Assembly (NCBI GenBank): GCA_029262065.1
Contig: JAJDAC010000046.1
Coordinates: 148,375 to 212,374, forward strand
Length of the DNA stretch: 64,000 nt
Source of the DNA: Candidatus Krumholzibacteriota bacterium
GTDB taxonomy: Bacteria; Krumholzibacteriota; Krumholzibacteriia; JAJRXK01
Direction: 5' to 3'
Of the stretch, positions 38,211 through 49,137 are shown one piece after another. Made by a program: the position numbers and the translations under genes. A model generated the notes under the pieces. It searched no databases and was not told the origin of the DNA. It worked only from the letters and a program-made list of their open reading frames with translations. How positions within the stretch are numbered: position 1 is the stretch's first letter; each line of letters starts with the position of its first letter.

Positions 38211-39511
38211 ACGACGACCCTGGGGGCAGTACTATCTGGGCTCTGCCCTTGCTGCTCGGATCGTTGTGTTTGTTTGGCTTTCTTCTCGCCGGCGCAGTAA
38301 GTGCCGTCGCGAATCTTGTGCGCCTGGAGCGAAGCGGGATCATCCACGATGGGCAGCATTCGGCGCCCATTGGGGCATTGCTCTCCCGGGCTCGTTCGGT
38401 GTTGTTGTCCCTGTCCATCGGTTACTTCCTGTCGATCACCACCGGCGCGATGGTGTTTCAGGACGTGGTGTTGCGTTCTGAGATCACCACGTCGCGCTGG
38501 GTGACCGTGTCGCTGTGGGTGGGCCTGTTCCTGGTACTCATCTTGGGTAGTGTGCTTACCAAGGCGCTTGCGTTGGCGCGGCCCGTGGGTTTCCTGGGAG
38601 CGACGGTCTGGCTGGTGTGGCCCGTGTTCGCGATCTTGCGGCCGTTCACCGCGCCGTTGGAATTCGTACTCGCGCGCCTGTTGCCATCGGCCTGGGCGCT
38701 CGAAATCTCGCCTCCGCTCAGTGGCCAGGAAATTCGCGACATCCTGGCCGACGATGAGACCAGCGCCCTCATCGAGAACAAGGGAGCCTCGTGGGCGCGT
38801 TCCATCTTCGAGTTGGGCGAGACGGAAATCCGCGAGATCATGGTGCCTCGCATCGACATGGTCGGAGTGGCGGTCGACACTTCGTTCACCGACGCCGTGG
38901 ACCTGGCGGTGCGTGAAGGGTTCACCCGGCTTCCCGTGTGGGAGACCACGCAGGACAAGATACTCGGCGTGTTGCACACCAAGGACCTGTTGGCGGCGCA
39001 GGCGCGCGACGAAGAACCGTCGGTGCGAAATCTTCTGCGCCCCGTGCATTTCCTGCCCGAGAGCAAGAAGATCGACGATGCATTGCATGAGTTCCGCGAA
39101 GACCGTATACATCTGGCCGTGGTGGTCGACGAATACGGAGGCACCGCGGGTATCGTGACGCTTGAAGATATGCTCGAAGAGATCGTCGGCGAGATTCGCG
39201 ACGAGTTCGACAACGAGGGTGAGCTCGTGCGGCGGATCGATGCCACGAGCGCCGTGATCGATCCACGGATTGATCTGGACGACCTCAATGAGATGTTCGA
39301 GTTCTCGTTGCCCACCGAAGAGGTCGACACGCTGGGAGGATTGCTCTACTCCTTGTGCGGCAAGGTGCCCAAGCGCGGCGACGTGGTGGATTTCGAGGGC
39401 CTTCACTTCACGATCGAAGGCGTCGATCGCCAGCGTATCCTGCAGGTAACCCTGCGTTCGGACCAGGCGTTGGCCAACCCCAACGGCGACTATCCGGAAC
39501 CGGCCTCATGA
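38207..39511 (+). CDS. CNNM/CorC-type transporter-like protein with DUF21 and CBS domains
   Basis: 434 residues, GTG start. The N-terminal membrane part has four helices (PLLLGSLCLFGFLLAGAVSA, VSLWVGLFLVLILGSVLTK and others). A CBS pair covers about 200-340 (REIMVPRIDMVGVAVDTSFT, LAVVVDEYGGTAGIVTLEDM with EEIVGEIRDEFD), followed by a CorC/HlyC domain (TLGGLLYSLCGKVPKRGDVV). The family is linked to magnesium and cobalt efflux or resistance. mgtE, a magnesium channel, lies two genes downstream. Confidence 0.9.
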   Translation: MNDDPGGSTIWALPLLLGSLCLFGFLLAGAVSAVANLVRLERSGIIHDGQHSAPIGALLSRARSVLLSLSIGYFLSITTGAMVFQDVVLRSEITTSRWVTVSLWVGLFLVLILGSVLTKALALARPVGFLGATVWLVWPVFAILRPFTAPLEFVLARLLPSAWALEISPPLSGQEIRDILADDETSALIENKGASWARSIFELGETEIREIMVPRIDMVGVAVDTSFTDAVDLAVREGFTRLPVWETTQDKILGVLHTKDLLAAQARDEEPSVRNLLRPVHFLPESKKIDDALHEFREDRIHLAVVVDEYGGTAGIVTLEDMLEEIVGEIRDEFDNEGELVRRIDATSAVIDPRIDLDDLNEMFEFSLPTEEVDTLGGLLYSLCGKVPKRGDVVDFEGLHFTIEGVDRQRILQVTLRSDQALANPNGDYPEPAS

Positions 39512-40149
39512 GAATGGAGTTTCCCACGTTTCGCCGCGCGTTCTTGACCGGGGTGGTGGTGCTGGCGCCGATCTTCATTACGGCGTGGGTGTTCATCTCG
39601 TTGTTCCAATGGGTCGATGGGCGCATGAAGCCCTACCTGTTGCAGATCCCGTTCTTCCGCGACACGTTCGGCGAATCCGGCGTGACCGGGCTGGGTTTTC
39701 TGGCGGCGATGGTTCTGGTGGTGGTGGTGGGACTGTTCGCCAACAACCTGTTGGGTCGCGCGGTGTTGGGCGGTTTCGATCGCGTCATGGCGAAGATTCC
39801 CTGGATCAAGGGGGTCTACAAGGCCACGCAGGAGATCAGCGGCGTGGTCTTCGGCGAGCGTTCGGCTGCGTTTCGCAAGGTCGTGTTGTTTGAGTATCCC
39901 CGGCCCGGTATCTACGCTCTGGGTTTCGTGACGCTTGAACTGAGCGGCACCGAGAACATGTATCATGTGTTTCTTCCCACCACACCGAACCCCACCAGTG
40001 GGTTCTTCTTGATGGTTCCCAGCAAAGATGCTATCCAGCTCCCCATCACCATCGAGGAGGGACTGAAGCTCGCGGTGTCGGGCGGGGCCGTCGTCTCTCC
40101 TTCCAGCCGGCAGCACCTCGACGAGGCGCTTCAGCGAATGCGCGGTTAG
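39508..40149 (+). CDS. DUF502 inner-membrane protein
   Basis: 213 residues, ATG overlapping the previous stop (ATGA at 39508). Two TM helices (AFLTGVVVLAPIFITAWVFI and GLGFLAAMVLVVVVGLFANN). Family features are RIPWIKGVYKATQ-type (here AKIPWIKGVYKATQEIS), VVLFEYPRPGIYALGFVT and VFLPTTPNPTSGFFLMVPS. Molecular function is unknown in most bacteria. It lies in the membrane part of the operon, between the CorC-like and mgtE genes. Confidence 0.88.
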   Translation: MRMEFPTFRRAFLTGVVVLAPIFITAWVFISLFQWVDGRMKPYLLQIPFFRDTFGESGVTGLGFLAAMVLVVVVGLFANNLLGRAVLGGFDRVMAKIPWIKGVYKATQEISGVVFGERSAAFRKVVLFEYPRPGIYALGFVTLELSGTENMYHVFLPTTPNPTSGFFLMVPSKDAIQLPITIEEGLKLAVSGGAVVSPSSRQHLDEALQRMRG

Positions 40150-40169
40150 CCGCGTCGGAGGTTCGCACA

Positions 40170-41531
40170 GTGCGGGAAGACCTCCAGTTACTCTACGAAC
40201 TGGTTAGCGATGATCTGGCCGCGGGTGATCCCGCTGCCGCCGCGCACCGATGCGCAAAAATGGAGCCATCGGACGTCGCCGACCTGTTTCGCAGCATGGA
40301 GAGCGACGACAAGATCGCCATCGTCCGTCATCTCGATGCGCCCACCGCGGCCGCCATTCTGTCCGAGGTCGACGACCGGAGCCTGCCCGAACTATTCGAG
40401 CTCCTGCGCGACGAGGAAATCGTCGACCTGCTCGACACCCTTCCGTCGGACGATGCCGCCGATATCGTGGGACAGCTCGAAGACGACCACCAGGATCGCG
40501 TGGTCGGGATGCTCGAGCAGGTGGATCAGCAAGATGCCGCCGAACTCACCGAGCTGCTGCGCTACCCGGAAGACACCGCCGGCGGTGTCATGGCCAAGGA
40601 ATACGTGTCGATTCGAGAGGACCAACAGGTAGGGGCGGCGCTGCCCGAGCTGCGAGCCATGCCCGATTCGGAGTTGGCCGACCTCCATTTTGCGTTCGTG
40701 GTCTTGGCCGACGGCACCCTGGTCGGGCGTATTCCGCTGCTGAAGATGCTGCTCAGCGACCCCACGTGCCCGGCGCGCGACATCATGGAAGAGGAACCGG
40801 TGGCCGTGAACGTGCTGGAAGACCAGGAGCGCGTGGCCCACCTCATTTCGGACTACAACCTGATGTCGGTGCCGGTGGTCGATGCCGCGGGCAAGCTGGT
40901 GGGGCGCGTTACCGTCGACGACGCGATCGACGTGCTCACCGAAGAGGCCACCGAAGACGTCGCCCGCCTGGCCGGTTCGAGTGCCGAGGAAGTGGGCGAG
41001 ACGTCCATCCTGCGCATCAGCCGGGCTCGGTTGCCCTGGTTGCTGTTGGGTCTGTTCGGTCAGATTCTGGCGGCGGTCGTTCTCAGCCGCTACGAAGACA
41101 GTCTGCGCACCTGGGAAGTGCTGGTGTTCTTCATTCCCATGGTCATGGCCACCGGCGGCAACACCGGCATCCAGACCAGCACCATCGTCATTCGCCTCCT
41201 GGTGACCCACGAGTTCGACACGCGTCGGGCGGGTCGGCATCTGATGCGCGAGCTGGGCGTGAACTCCCTGATCGGGGTACTGTTGGGGGGAGTCATGGTG
41301 GCCGTGCTCGCCTTCTGGAAGAAGGACCTCAGGGTTGGGGTGGTCATTGGCGTGGCCATTACTTCGGTGGTTCTGATCTCGGCCACGGTGGGATCGATGG
41401 TCCCGCTCATTCTGCACCGCTTTCGAATCGACCCCACGATCGCCACCGGGCCGTTCATTACTACCGTGAACGATATCCTTGGCATCGCGGTCTACATGGC
41501 GCTGGCCCACTGGCTCATGACCGTGCTCTAG
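40170..41531 (+). CDS. mgtE: Magnesium channel/transporter MgtE
   Basis: 453 residues from the GTG at 40170 with GGAGG upstream. The cytosolic N domain of helical repeats (DLFRSMESDDKIAIVRHLDA, LPSDDAADIVGQLEDD, LLRYPEDTAGGVMAKEYVS) is followed by a CBS pair (MEEEPVAVNVLEDQ, GRVTVDDAIDVLTEEATED) and five TM helices with PMVMATGGNTGIQTS and ISATVGSMVPLIL. These are the gate and pore features of the MgtE dimer. The CBS pair closes the pore at high magnesium, so regulation is built in. Confidence 0.97.
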   Translation: MREDLQLLYELVSDDLAAGDPAAAAHRCAKMEPSDVADLFRSMESDDKIAIVRHLDAPTAAAILSEVDDRSLPELFELLRDEEIVDLLDTLPSDDAADIVGQLEDDHQDRVVGMLEQVDQQDAAELTELLRYPEDTAGGVMAKEYVSIREDQQVGAALPELRAMPDSELADLHFAFVVLADGTLVGRIPLLKMLLSDPTCPARDIMEEEPVAVNVLEDQERVAHLISDYNLMSVPVVDAAGKLVGRVTVDDAIDVLTEEATEDVARLAGSSAEEVGETSILRISRARLPWLLLGLFGQILAAVVLSRYEDSLRTWEVLVFFIPMVMATGGNTGIQTSTIVIRLLVTHEFDTRRAGRHLMRELGVNSLIGVLLGGVMVAVLAFWKKDLRVGVVIGVAITSVVLISATVGSMVPLILHRFRIDPTIATGPFITTVNDILGIAVYMALAHWLMTVL

Positions 41532-41558
41532 TTTCATCGCCGCCCATCGGACGCAACC

Positions 41559-42359
41559 ATGGAACCTCAACGCACCACCGGCCCCTCGCGTGAGGAGGCC
41601 ATCGTGCTGAGAACCCTGAAACTGGGCGACTCCAGCAAGATCGTCACCGTGCTTACGCCTACCTACGGGCGGGTCAAGGTGGTGGCCAAGGGTTCGCGTA
41701 AATTGGGCAGCCGGATGGGCAGCCTGCTGGAACCGGGCAACGAACTGGAGTTGGTGGTCTACGCCCGACCGGGCCGTGACCTGTGGATGCTATCCGATGC
41801 CTCTCTACGGCGCAGCGCGTTGCGGGGGGGTGGCTTGACGGAGTTGGGGCGCCTGGATAAGCTGGCCTACTTGCTGGCCGCGATGGAGTTGGCCGATCGC
41901 CTCCTGCCCGAGCAACAGTCGTTGCCCGAGCTGGAGGAGTTGTATCGGTGGTTCCTCGATCGATGGCACGCCGAGGCTGGCGCCGATATGCCGGCTCTTT
42001 TTTTTGGCCTCGAGTTGGAATTGCTCGATCGACTGGGTGTGGGTTTGGCGGGCAGGCATTGCGCCGAATGCGGCCGGCCGCTGGATGCACGGGCGTTGTA
42101 CCGAGTGGCCGACGGAACGTTCTCCTGCGAATCTTGTGGCCGCGGCGCCGGACGATGGGTGACCGAAACGGTCATGACTCGGCTCAACGGACTCTCGCTT
42201 CGGGCTGAACCCGGAGCGCCGATCGAAGGTGAGGAGAAGCGCGCCTTGGGGCGGCTACTGCACGAGCACATGGGGTTTCACCTGCCGAACTACCGGCTGC
42301 CCCGATCCTTGTATTGGCTGCGCGGAAGCGGGGCCACTTCTTCAGAGCAGGACAAATGA
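41559..42359 (+). CDS. recO: DNA repair protein RecO
   Basis: 266 residues. N-terminal OB fold ([38 protein letters not shown]), a helical middle ([20 protein letters not shown]) and a zinc site with [13 protein letters not shown] and CESCGRG. RecO loads RecA on gapped DNA with RecR. Its stop overlaps glyQ as ATGA, a known recO-glyQS neighbourhood. Confidence 0.95.
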   Translation: MEPQRTTGPSREEAIVLRTLKLGDSSKIVTVLTPTYGRVKVVAKGSRKLGSRMGSLLEPGNELELVVYARPGRDLWMLSDASLRRSALRGGGLTELGRLDKLAYLLAAMELADRLLPEQQSLPELEELYRWFLDRWHAEAGADMPALFFGLELELLDRLGVGLAGRHCAECGRPLDARALYRVADGTFSCESCGRGAGRWVTETVMTRLNGLSLRAEPGAPIEGEEKRALGRLLHEHMGFHLPNYRLPRSLYWLRGSGATSSEQDK

Positions 42360-43243
42360 GCTATCAGGACATGATCCATCAACTCCAGGGTTTCTGGATG
42401 GACCACGGGTGCGTAATCGTGCAGCCGTACAATTCCGAAGTCGGCGCGGGTACCTTCAATCCCAACACGTTCTTGCGGTGTCTGGGTCCCGAGCCGTGGA
42501 ACGTGGCCTACGTCGAGCCCAGCAAGCGTCCCAAAGACGGCCGCTACGGCGAGAATCCCAACCGTGTGCACCAGTTCCTGCAGTACCAGGTACTGCTGAA
42601 GCCGGCCCCCGAGAACGTGCAGGATCTATATCTCGAGAGTCTGCGCGCGATTGGTTTCTCGCCCGAGGAACACGACATTCGATTCGTCGAGGACGACTGG
42701 GAGTCGCCCACGTTGGGCGCCGCGGGTCTGGGCTGGGAAGTCTGGCTCGATGGCATGGAGGTGACCCAATTCACCTACTTCCAGCAAGCGGGCGGCCTGG
42801 AGTTGGAAGTGGTGAGCTGTGAAATCACCTACGGCCTGTTGCGCCTGGCCATGTTCCTGCAGCGCTGTGACCACGTCATGAAACTCGACTGGGGCGGTGG
42901 CCTGAGCTGGGGCGACGTGAACGGCCAGTACGAGCGCGAGTTCAGCGAGTTCAACTTCAAGGCCGCGAAAACCGATCAATACTTCCGCTGGTTCGATGAG
43001 CGCGAGAAGGAAGCCGAAGAGCTGCTTCGCCAGGGACTGGTGTATCCGGGGTACGACGCGCTGGCCAAGTGTAGCCATTTCTTCAACCTGCTCGAGGCGC
43101 GGGGCGCCATAAGCGTGACCGAGCGCACCGGCTACATCGGGCGCGTGCGACGTCTGGCCCGCATGGCCGCCAAGGCCTACGTGGCCAAACGCGAAGAACT
43201 GGGTTTTCCGTTGATGGAAGGGGCCAACCGTGGATCGCGCTGA
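42356..43243 (+). CDS. glyQ: Glycyl-tRNA synthetase, alpha subunit
   Basis: 295 residues, the catalytic subunit of the alpha2-beta2 bacterial enzyme. Motifs are [96 protein letters not shown]. Start at the ATG overlapping the recO stop. It overlaps glyS by 14 bases, so the subunits are made together. Confidence 0.98.
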   Translation: MSYQDMIHQLQGFWMDHGCVIVQPYNSEVGAGTFNPNTFLRCLGPEPWNVAYVEPSKRPKDGRYGENPNRVHQFLQYQVLLKPAPENVQDLYLESLRAIGFSPEEHDIRFVEDDWESPTLGAAGLGWEVWLDGMEVTQFTYFQQAGGLELEVVSCEITYGLLRLAMFLQRCDHVMKLDWGGGLSWGDVNGQYEREFSEFNFKAAKTDQYFRWFDEREKEAEELLRQGLVYPGYDALAKCSHFFNLLEARGAISVTERTGYIGRVRRLARMAAKAYVAKREELGFPLMEGANRGSR

Positions 43244-45440
43244 CCTGTTGGTTGAGATCGGGACCGAAGAGATCCCGGCTGGCTACATTCCTTCGGCGCT
43301 GGAAGCTCTACGCAAGCGTTTGCTGAAGCTGCTGCAGGAAAACGGCATCGAGTGCGATGCCGCGGCCGCGAAAACCTACGCCACGCCGCGTCGGCTGACG
43401 GTCCTCGTGCCCGCGGTGGCCGACCGTCAGGACACTCGCACCGAACGCAAATTGGGTCCCGCGGTAGCCGCGGCTTTCGACGCCGACGGCAACCCTACCC
43501 CGGCCGCCAAGGGCTTTGCCCGTTCGGCGGGGGTCGAAGTGGATGCACTGCAACGCATCGACACCGACAAGGGCGAACGTCTGGGTGTCGAAGTAACGGT
43601 GGGCGGAGCGTCGACCCGCGAGTTGTTGACCCAGGAGTCGACCTGGCGCGAGCTGTTGCAGCTGGGTTTTCCCAAGACGATGCGGTGGATCCCGGGCGAC
43701 GATTTCGCGTTTGCCAGGCCCATCCGCTGGCTCGTCTGCTTGCACGGTGATCAGGTGATTCCGTTCAAGCTGGCTCATCTCACCGCCGGTCGACAGACCC
43801 GGGGGCACCGTACTCTTTCGCCCGACGTGGTGGAGCTGGCGCACGCGAACGACTACGTGGAGTCGTTGCGGCGGGCCAACGTGATCGTCGACCCGGCCGA
43901 GCGACACGCGAGCATCGACAAGCACGCCCATGCCTTGGCCAAGCAGGCCGGCGGCGTGTTGCACGAGGCGGCTGACCTGCTGCAAGAGGTGAGTTTTCTT
44001 ACCGAGCACCCCGCACCCGTGTTGGGTCACTACGACGCCAAGGTGATCGAGACCCTTCCCAAGGAGGTCCTGGTGACCGCCATGCGTTCGCACCAGCGCT
44101 ACTTCTCGGTCGAGGATGCCGGGGGCAACCTGTTGCCTTGCTTCATTACCTTCCGCGACGGCGGGGATCATGGTCTGGCCAACGTGGTGGAGGGCAACGA
44201 GCGCGTGCTGCGGGCACGTCTCGACGATGCCCTGTTCTATTGGAAAGAAGATTGTTCTCATTCCAGCGATCAGAAGCTGGAGGCTCTCGACCGGATCGTC
44301 TGGCTGGAAGGCTACGGCAGCATCGGCGACAAGTCGCGGCGGGTGGCGAAACTGGCGCTGGCCCTGGCCGACGAGCTTTCGCTGGACGTGGATCGCAAGG
44401 TCCTCGAGCGCGGTGCCTTGCTCAGCAAGACCGACCTGGCCACCGAGATGATCCGCGATGGCAAGGAATTCACCAAGCTCCAGGGCACCATCGGCCGCTA
44501 CTACGCGTTGGCCGACGGCGAGCCGCGGGCGGTGGCCGACGTCATTCGCGAGCACCTGCATCCCCGCTTCGCCACCGATCGCTTTCCGCAGGACACGGCG
44601 TCGACCCTGGTGGCGTTGGCCGATCGGCTGGATTCGATCACCGGCTGTGCGCGGGCTGGATTCGCCCCCACGGGTGGGCAAGACCCCTACGCGCTACGGC
44701 GACAGGCCCTGGCCGTGCTGCGCATGTTGGTGGATCGACAGTGGCATCTGGATCTGGATGAATGGATCGCTCGGGCCTGGGATGGTCACTCGTCCGTCAC
44801 CGAGCCGGCCGAAACGGGTGGCGCGCCCACGCCAGAGGTCGTGAGCGAGTTGTTCTGGGGACGGATAGAAACGCTGTTGTCCAGTCTGCCCGCCGAGATC
44901 GTTCGCGCCGTGCTGTCGGTGTCGGTTCTCGACCCCGTGGAAAACGTGCGGGCGGCTACGGCGTTGGCCGAGCTTCAGGGAGAGGAATCCTTCGACAAGC
45001 TGCTGGCGGGGGCGAAGCGCTGCCGCAATATCCTCGTGAAGGAGGGTCGCCTGGTCGAGGAAGGGCAGGCGGGATCAGCAAGATCGAGGCAGCTGCGCCA
45101 GTTGGCCCAGCAGAGGTGGGGGGCCTGGGTGGAACAGTCCCAGGGCAAGTCCGCCCTCGCCTTTCGGCCGGACCGACTGGAGGAGCCGGCTGAGCGGGAA
45201 CTGGTGAAGGCCGCTATGAAGGTAACTCCTACATTGCAGGAGGGGCTCGCCGGCGAAGACCATAAGAAGGTCTACGGGGCGTTGGCCACGCTCGGCGGTC
45301 CCATCGATGCCTATTTCGACAAGGTATTGGTGAACGATGAGCGCCCCGAGATTCGTGAGAACCGGCTGACGTTGCTGCAGGACCTTCACTATATGTTCGC
45401 GCGATTCGCCGACCTAAGTGCAATCCCCAGTCGGGGCTAG
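43230..45440 (+). CDS. glyS: Glycyl-tRNA synthetase, beta subunit
   Basis: 736 residues from the GTG at 43230. N-terminal [20 protein letters not shown], the core [33 protein letters not shown] and a C-terminal anticodon-binding part ([18 protein letters not shown]). The beta subunit binds tRNA. It is the last gene of the long operon. A weak hairpin (CCCC, AGT, GGGG) follows. Confidence 0.97.
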   Translation: MDRADLLVEIGTEEIPAGYIPSALEALRKRLLKLLQENGIECDAAAAKTYATPRRLTVLVPAVADRQDTRTERKLGPAVAAAFDADGNPTPAAKGFARSAGVEVDALQRIDTDKGERLGVEVTVGGASTRELLTQESTWRELLQLGFPKTMRWIPGDDFAFARPIRWLVCLHGDQVIPFKLAHLTAGRQTRGHRTLSPDVVELAHANDYVESLRRANVIVDPAERHASIDKHAHALAKQAGGVLHEAADLLQEVSFLTEHPAPVLGHYDAKVIETLPKEVLVTAMRSHQRYFSVEDAGGNLLPCFITFRDGGDHGLANVVEGNERVLRARLDDALFYWKEDCSHSSDQKLEALDRIVWLEGYGSIGDKSRRVAKLALALADELSLDVDRKVLERGALLSKTDLATEMIRDGKEFTKLQGTIGRYYALADGEPRAVADVIREHLHPRFATDRFPQDTASTLVALADRLDSITGCARAGFAPTGGQDPYALRRQALAVLRMLVDRQWHLDLDEWIARAWDGHSSVTEPAETGGAPTPEVVSELFWGRIETLLSSLPAEIVRAVLSVSVLDPVENVRAATALAELQGEESFDKLLAGAKRCRNILVKEGRLVEEGQAGSARSRQLRQLAQQRWGAWVEQSQGKSALAFRPDRLEEPAERELVKAAMKVTPTLQEGLAGEDHKKVYGALATLGGPIDAYFDKVLVNDERPEIRENRLTLLQDLHYMFARFADLSAIPSRG

Positions 45441-45466
45441 GTGGGGCGAGCGTCCGCACGACCCCA

Positions 45467-45496
45467 TTGACAACGACTTAACACTTGCCGTACAAT
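45467..45496 (+). promoter_or_regulatory. Strong sigma-70-type promoter for the large secreted protein
   Basis: Perfect TTGACA (45467-45472), an 18-base spacer and TACAAT (45491-45496), one of the best matches in the window. Confidence 0.75.
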
Positions 45497-45502
45497 CTGC
45501 GG

Positions 45503-45782
45503 TGCGACTCAGGTAATACGACATGGTTTCAGGTCTGTGTTTTCCCTGACACAACCTTCACTCTTTCGGCCTATATCCAGTACTCGACACCGAAGCGGTG
45601 TACCTGCCTTCCATTTCCGGGGGGCGGTTGCCACTTCACTTCCGTCTGCGCCGCGCGCAGGCGGTCCATAGGCCTCGTGTCGTTTTGCCATTCTCTTGTT
45701 GGTCCGAAGCTCTTCCCGGGCTGAAGTCCAGCAACTCTTCTTTCACACCTTCGCCATCATCCAACGATGGGGGGACAACAGC
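45503..45782 (+). other. Long 5' leader of the large secreted protein gene
   Basis: About 280 bases lie between the predicted transcription start and the ATG at 45783. Small open frames here lack ribosome sites and I recognise no riboswitch. It may stabilise or regulate a highly expressed message. Confidence 0.4.
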
Positions 45783-48700
45783 ATGAAGAGACTCGTTTCT
45801 CTCGCGATGTGCCTGCTCGTTGTGGCCTCGTTCGCTACGGTTTCCGTAGCAGCGGGTACGGCCGTGGACAGGGACCACGGTCGGCTGAACGTTGCAGATC
45901 AAAATGGAACGCAGGTTCTTACCAGCGCTTCCACTGCTGCACGATTCAAGGCCGGAGCCGGTACGGATACGTTCTGCCTATACGGTGGACCTGGAAGCCT
46001 CGACGGCAAGTTCCAGGACATCAACGGCGTTATTCCTGATGCCCAGGGTTGGTTCGGTGTTGATCTTACGGATCAGCCGACGCTCTGGCAGCTGAGCACC
46101 TTCTGTGCTTCCAATCTGAATGGCGCTGGCCCGGGTAACACCGCGGCTTGGGCTGGTCAGACCGCGGCGCAGCAGCCTGGTTGGGCTACCCCTCCGGGCT
46201 ACGGTAACAGCTGGAATGCACTGTTGGAGTACCGTAGGACGGTTAGCAACACTGCTGCCGGTCAGACGGTATCCATGGACTTCGACTTCAACCATGACAC
46301 GGAGCCCGGGTACGACTTCTTCAATGTGGAGTACGACTCGAACAACGTGACCATCGGTGTTTACCTGATCGACGGCACGAACCACGCTGCGGGCCTCCAG
46401 CCTGCCGCGCCGGGCGTGCAGTTCGATACTGGAACGCCGCCTCCTCCCGGCCTTACGCACGACATCGTGTACGCGGGTGGCGACTACTCCGGTACGAACA
46501 ACGACGAAGTCGTGGTTCGTCTGACGGTTACCTCCGACGGTGGTTGGTCCGATGAAGACGGCATGTGGCCCACGCTTTGTGGTGCGGCTCAGGTCGACAA
46601 CATCAACATCACCACCAGCGAAGGCACCCAATCGGATAACTTCGAGGGCGGCTTCGGTAACTGGACCGCCGTGAAAGCCCCGTTCGTGGGTGACTTCTCC
46701 GACACTTACGCCCGTATCACCGATACGGATCCGTGCCGCGAGAACCTCACTCCCGTCATCGGTTTCATGGACGTGGGTCAGTGCCCGTTGAATCCTGACA
46801 ACAACTTCGGTAACCCGCCGTGTACTGTGGCTTCCGCCACGGGCTCGACGTCGCCGAACGTGAACTACGGTATTCCGGGTTCGTTTGTTGTTAACTACAA
46901 CGGTGGTCTCACCAACGGTCTCCTCGATCTCCGCAACGAGATGTGGAGCCCGGAGATCGACTGGGACGTACCCGGTACCGAAGACGATGGCGTCGACGTT
47001 AGCGGTGCGTTCATTCGTTTCTCGGTGTGGCGCGACCTGCCGTTGAACAACGGTCTGTTCTACCAGTGGCATGTCCGCTCGCAAGAGAAGGGCACTGGCA
47101 TCTGGGGTTCCATGGTCGATCGTAACTTCGTTTACTTCGGTCTGGGCGGCTGGTTGAATGCTCAGCCCACCGTCAGCGATCTGTTGACCGTCGATCCGGA
47201 ATCGGTGCAGATGGCTCTGGCTGCCTTTGATGGCGCCTCCATCTTTGCCTTCCCCGGTGATGACGCGACGCCGCTGGTGTTCGACAATGCGAGCTTCCAG
47301 AAGTTCCGTATTGGTGGACCTACCTTCGCGACGCGTACCATCGACACGTTCCAGGACAGCTTCCCGCAGTCGGGTGAGACGGACTTCCACACTCTCGCCG
47401 GCCGCCAGAATGCTGCCATTCGTGTTGATATGGCTCGTGACACGAGCACGGGTACTGCCAACAGTCCTGGTGACTCGATCATCTGCGACGTCGTATCGGT
47501 CATTCCTGGTGCCACGCTTACTGGTACCGGTATGAACGTGATCATCGACAAGAACCCCAAGTTTGACGACGTACGTGATGCCGTCGCGGGCGCGACCACC
47601 ATTGTGGGTGGCGCAGCCAACGGTTGGGATCAGTGCACGTTCACTGTCCTCGGTCAGTCCTCGACTGCCGCAGGCCAGATCATTCCTGACCGGTTCTTCT
47701 ATGACATTCCCGATGGAATTAAGAGCGAGATTCCGGTTCCGGTCGGATCGCGCACCTTCTTCCCCGGTGACGTCATGCGTTACTACCTGTGGGCCACCGA
47801 TGACGGCGGACGTTCGTCCACGTTGCCGGCCAACACCACCGGTTTCGGTGATGGCGACGGTTACAACCGTGCGTTCACCGTTCGTGGTCTGCCCAGCGTG
47901 GTGGACGACGGTGCTGGTGGCTGGACCAAGCCCTGGATCCTGCTCGTGAACGACTTCGGTCGTCGCGGTGGAGAAAACGACTACCTGCAGGCTTTCAACC
48001 AGAACGGTTGGTCTGAAGGTGTGACGTGGGATTCCTACACTGTGCAGGGTCCGAGCTCGAGCGTCTCCAATGGTATCGGTTCGTCCGGTGCCCATGGCGC
48101 GACGGCTGATCAGCTGGCTTGCTATGAAGTCATCATCTACGTGTCGGGTGACCTGACCGCGACCATCATGTCTGATGGTTCGAACGATCAGATCAACGAC
48201 AAGGGTAATGACCTTGGCTCGATTTCCGGCTGGTTCAACCAGGCTGGTGACAGGGCTCTGGCGGTCTTCGGCGACAACGCGGCTAGCGCGATGGAAGCCG
48301 ACAGCCCCGGTGCTGGTGCCACGTTCGTGCAGACGGTGCTTGGCGTGGACGTCATTGATAATGACGTACGCGACGACATCGACGGTCAGTTGGCCCCTCT
48401 GGTCGACTCGGCTGCTGCGTGCTTCGACGTAGACTTTGTCGCCTTCGGTGGCTGTCTGGGTCTGAACACGTTCGACAACATCGAGGCTCTGCCTGGTGCG
48501 GTCAACGGTCACACTCTGCTCGACGTGAATGGTGTTGCCTACGGCACGCCTGGTCGTTCGGGCTCGGTGTACTGGAACCGCACGGTTGGTGCTGACACCA
48601 AGCAATCGCTGACCTTCCCGTATGGTCTGGTCTACGTGTGGAACCGTGCCGGTGGCCCTGCGCTGCCCGGTGGCGTTTCCGCTCGCTCGGCCCTCCTGCG

Positions 48701-49049
48701 TGAGATCATCGTAGACTGCTTCGGTCACCCGACCCCGCAGGATCAGATCCCGACGGATGCAAACTTGGCCCAGCGCAGGCTGCTCGCAAGTGCGTATCCG
48801 AATCCGTTCAACCCGAAGACCACCTTCAAGCTGACGCTGGGTGTACGCGACAACGCAAACGTGCGCGTGTACAACCTCCGTGGTCAGCTAGTGAAGACTC
48901 TGTACAATGGCGTCCTGGACGCTGGCGTGCACGAGCTGGCCTGGAATGGTACTGATGATCGTGGCGCCGCTGTTTCCAGTGGTGTTTACATGATGAAGGC
49001 CATCTCCAACGGCCTCGAGGTCAACCATAAGGCGGTTCTGCTGAAGTAA
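45783..49049 (+). CDS. Large secreted protein with C-terminal sorting-like domain, probably abundant
   Basis: 1088 residues from the ATG at 45783 (a GGGGGG run just upstream). Signal peptide (LAMCLLVVASFATVSVAAG). The body is rich in Gly, Thr, Asn and Asp with beta-sandwich-like stretches (GQTVSMDFDFNHDTEPGYDF, GDYSGTNNDEVVVRLTVTSD). The end is YPNPFNPKTTFKLTLGV, then VYNLRGQLVKTLYNG and WNGTDDRGAAVSSGVYMMK, the FlgD-Ig or type-A sorting-like domain. Codon choice differs from its neighbours, with many GGT, GCT and CGT codons, which suggests strong translation. Function unknown; a major surface-layer or matrix protein is plausible. Confidence 0.8.
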   Translation: MKRLVSLAMCLLVVASFATVSVAAGTAVDRDHGRLNVADQNGTQVLTSASTAARFKAGAGTDTFCLYGGPGSLDGKFQDINGVIPDAQGWFGVDLTDQPTLWQLSTFCASNLNGAGPGNTAAWAGQTAAQQPGWATPPGYGNSWNALLEYRRTVSNTAAGQTVSMDFDFNHDTEPGYDFFNVEYDSNNVTIGVYLIDGTNHAAGLQPAAPGVQFDTGTPPPPGLTHDIVYAGGDYSGTNNDEVVVRLTVTSDGGWSDEDGMWPTLCGAAQVDNINITTSEGTQSDNFEGGFGNWTAVKAPFVGDFSDTYARITDTDPCRENLTPVIGFMDVGQCPLNPDNNFGNPPCTVASATGSTSPNVNYGIPGSFVVNYNGGLTNGLLDLRNEMWSPEIDWDVPGTEDDGVDVSGAFIRFSVWRDLPLNNGLFYQWHVRSQEKGTGIWGSMVDRNFVYFGLGGWLNAQPTVSDLLTVDPESVQMALAAFDGASIFAFPGDDATPLVFDNASFQKFRIGGPTFATRTIDTFQDSFPQSGETDFHTLAGRQNAAIRVDMARDTSTGTANSPGDSIICDVVSVIPGATLTGTGMNVIIDKNPKFDDVRDAVAGATTIVGGAANGWDQCTFTVLGQSSTAAGQIIPDRFFYDIPDGIKSEIPVPVGSRTFFPGDVMRYYLWATDDGGRSSTLPANTTGFGDGDGYNRAFTVRGLPSVVDDGAGGWTKPWILLVNDFGRRGGENDYLQAFNQNGWSEGVTWDSYTVQGPSSSVSNGIGSSGAHGATADQLACYEVIIYVSGDLTATIMSDGSNDQINDKGNDLGSISGWFNQAGDRALAVFGDNAASAMEADSPGAGATFVQTVLGVDVIDNDVRDDIDGQLAPLVDSAAACFDVDFVAFGGCLGLNTFDNIEALPGAVNGHTLLDVNGVAYGTPGRSGSVYWNRTVGADTKQSLTFPYGLVYVWNRAGGPALPGGVSARSALLREIIVDCFGHPTPQDQIPTDANLAQRRLLASAYPNPFNPKTTFKLTLGVRDNANVRVYNLRGQLVKTLYNGVLDAGVHELAWNGTDDRGAAVSSGVYMMKAISNGLEVNHKAVLLK

Positions 49050-49137
49050 GCCGAGCCCGCGCCGGCGACGGGTATTGCACCTGTCCCGGCGAGGCTTGTC
49101 TTGGCAAGCAGTCCGTTCACGTCTTTCAGACGTAGTC

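Noticed and set aside
45978..48728. Long open frame on the minus strand opposite the large secreted protein
   Set aside because: It lies wholly antisense to a gene with signal peptide, promoter, terminator and a recognised C-terminal domain; its translation is Arg/Thr/Val-rich and matches no family.
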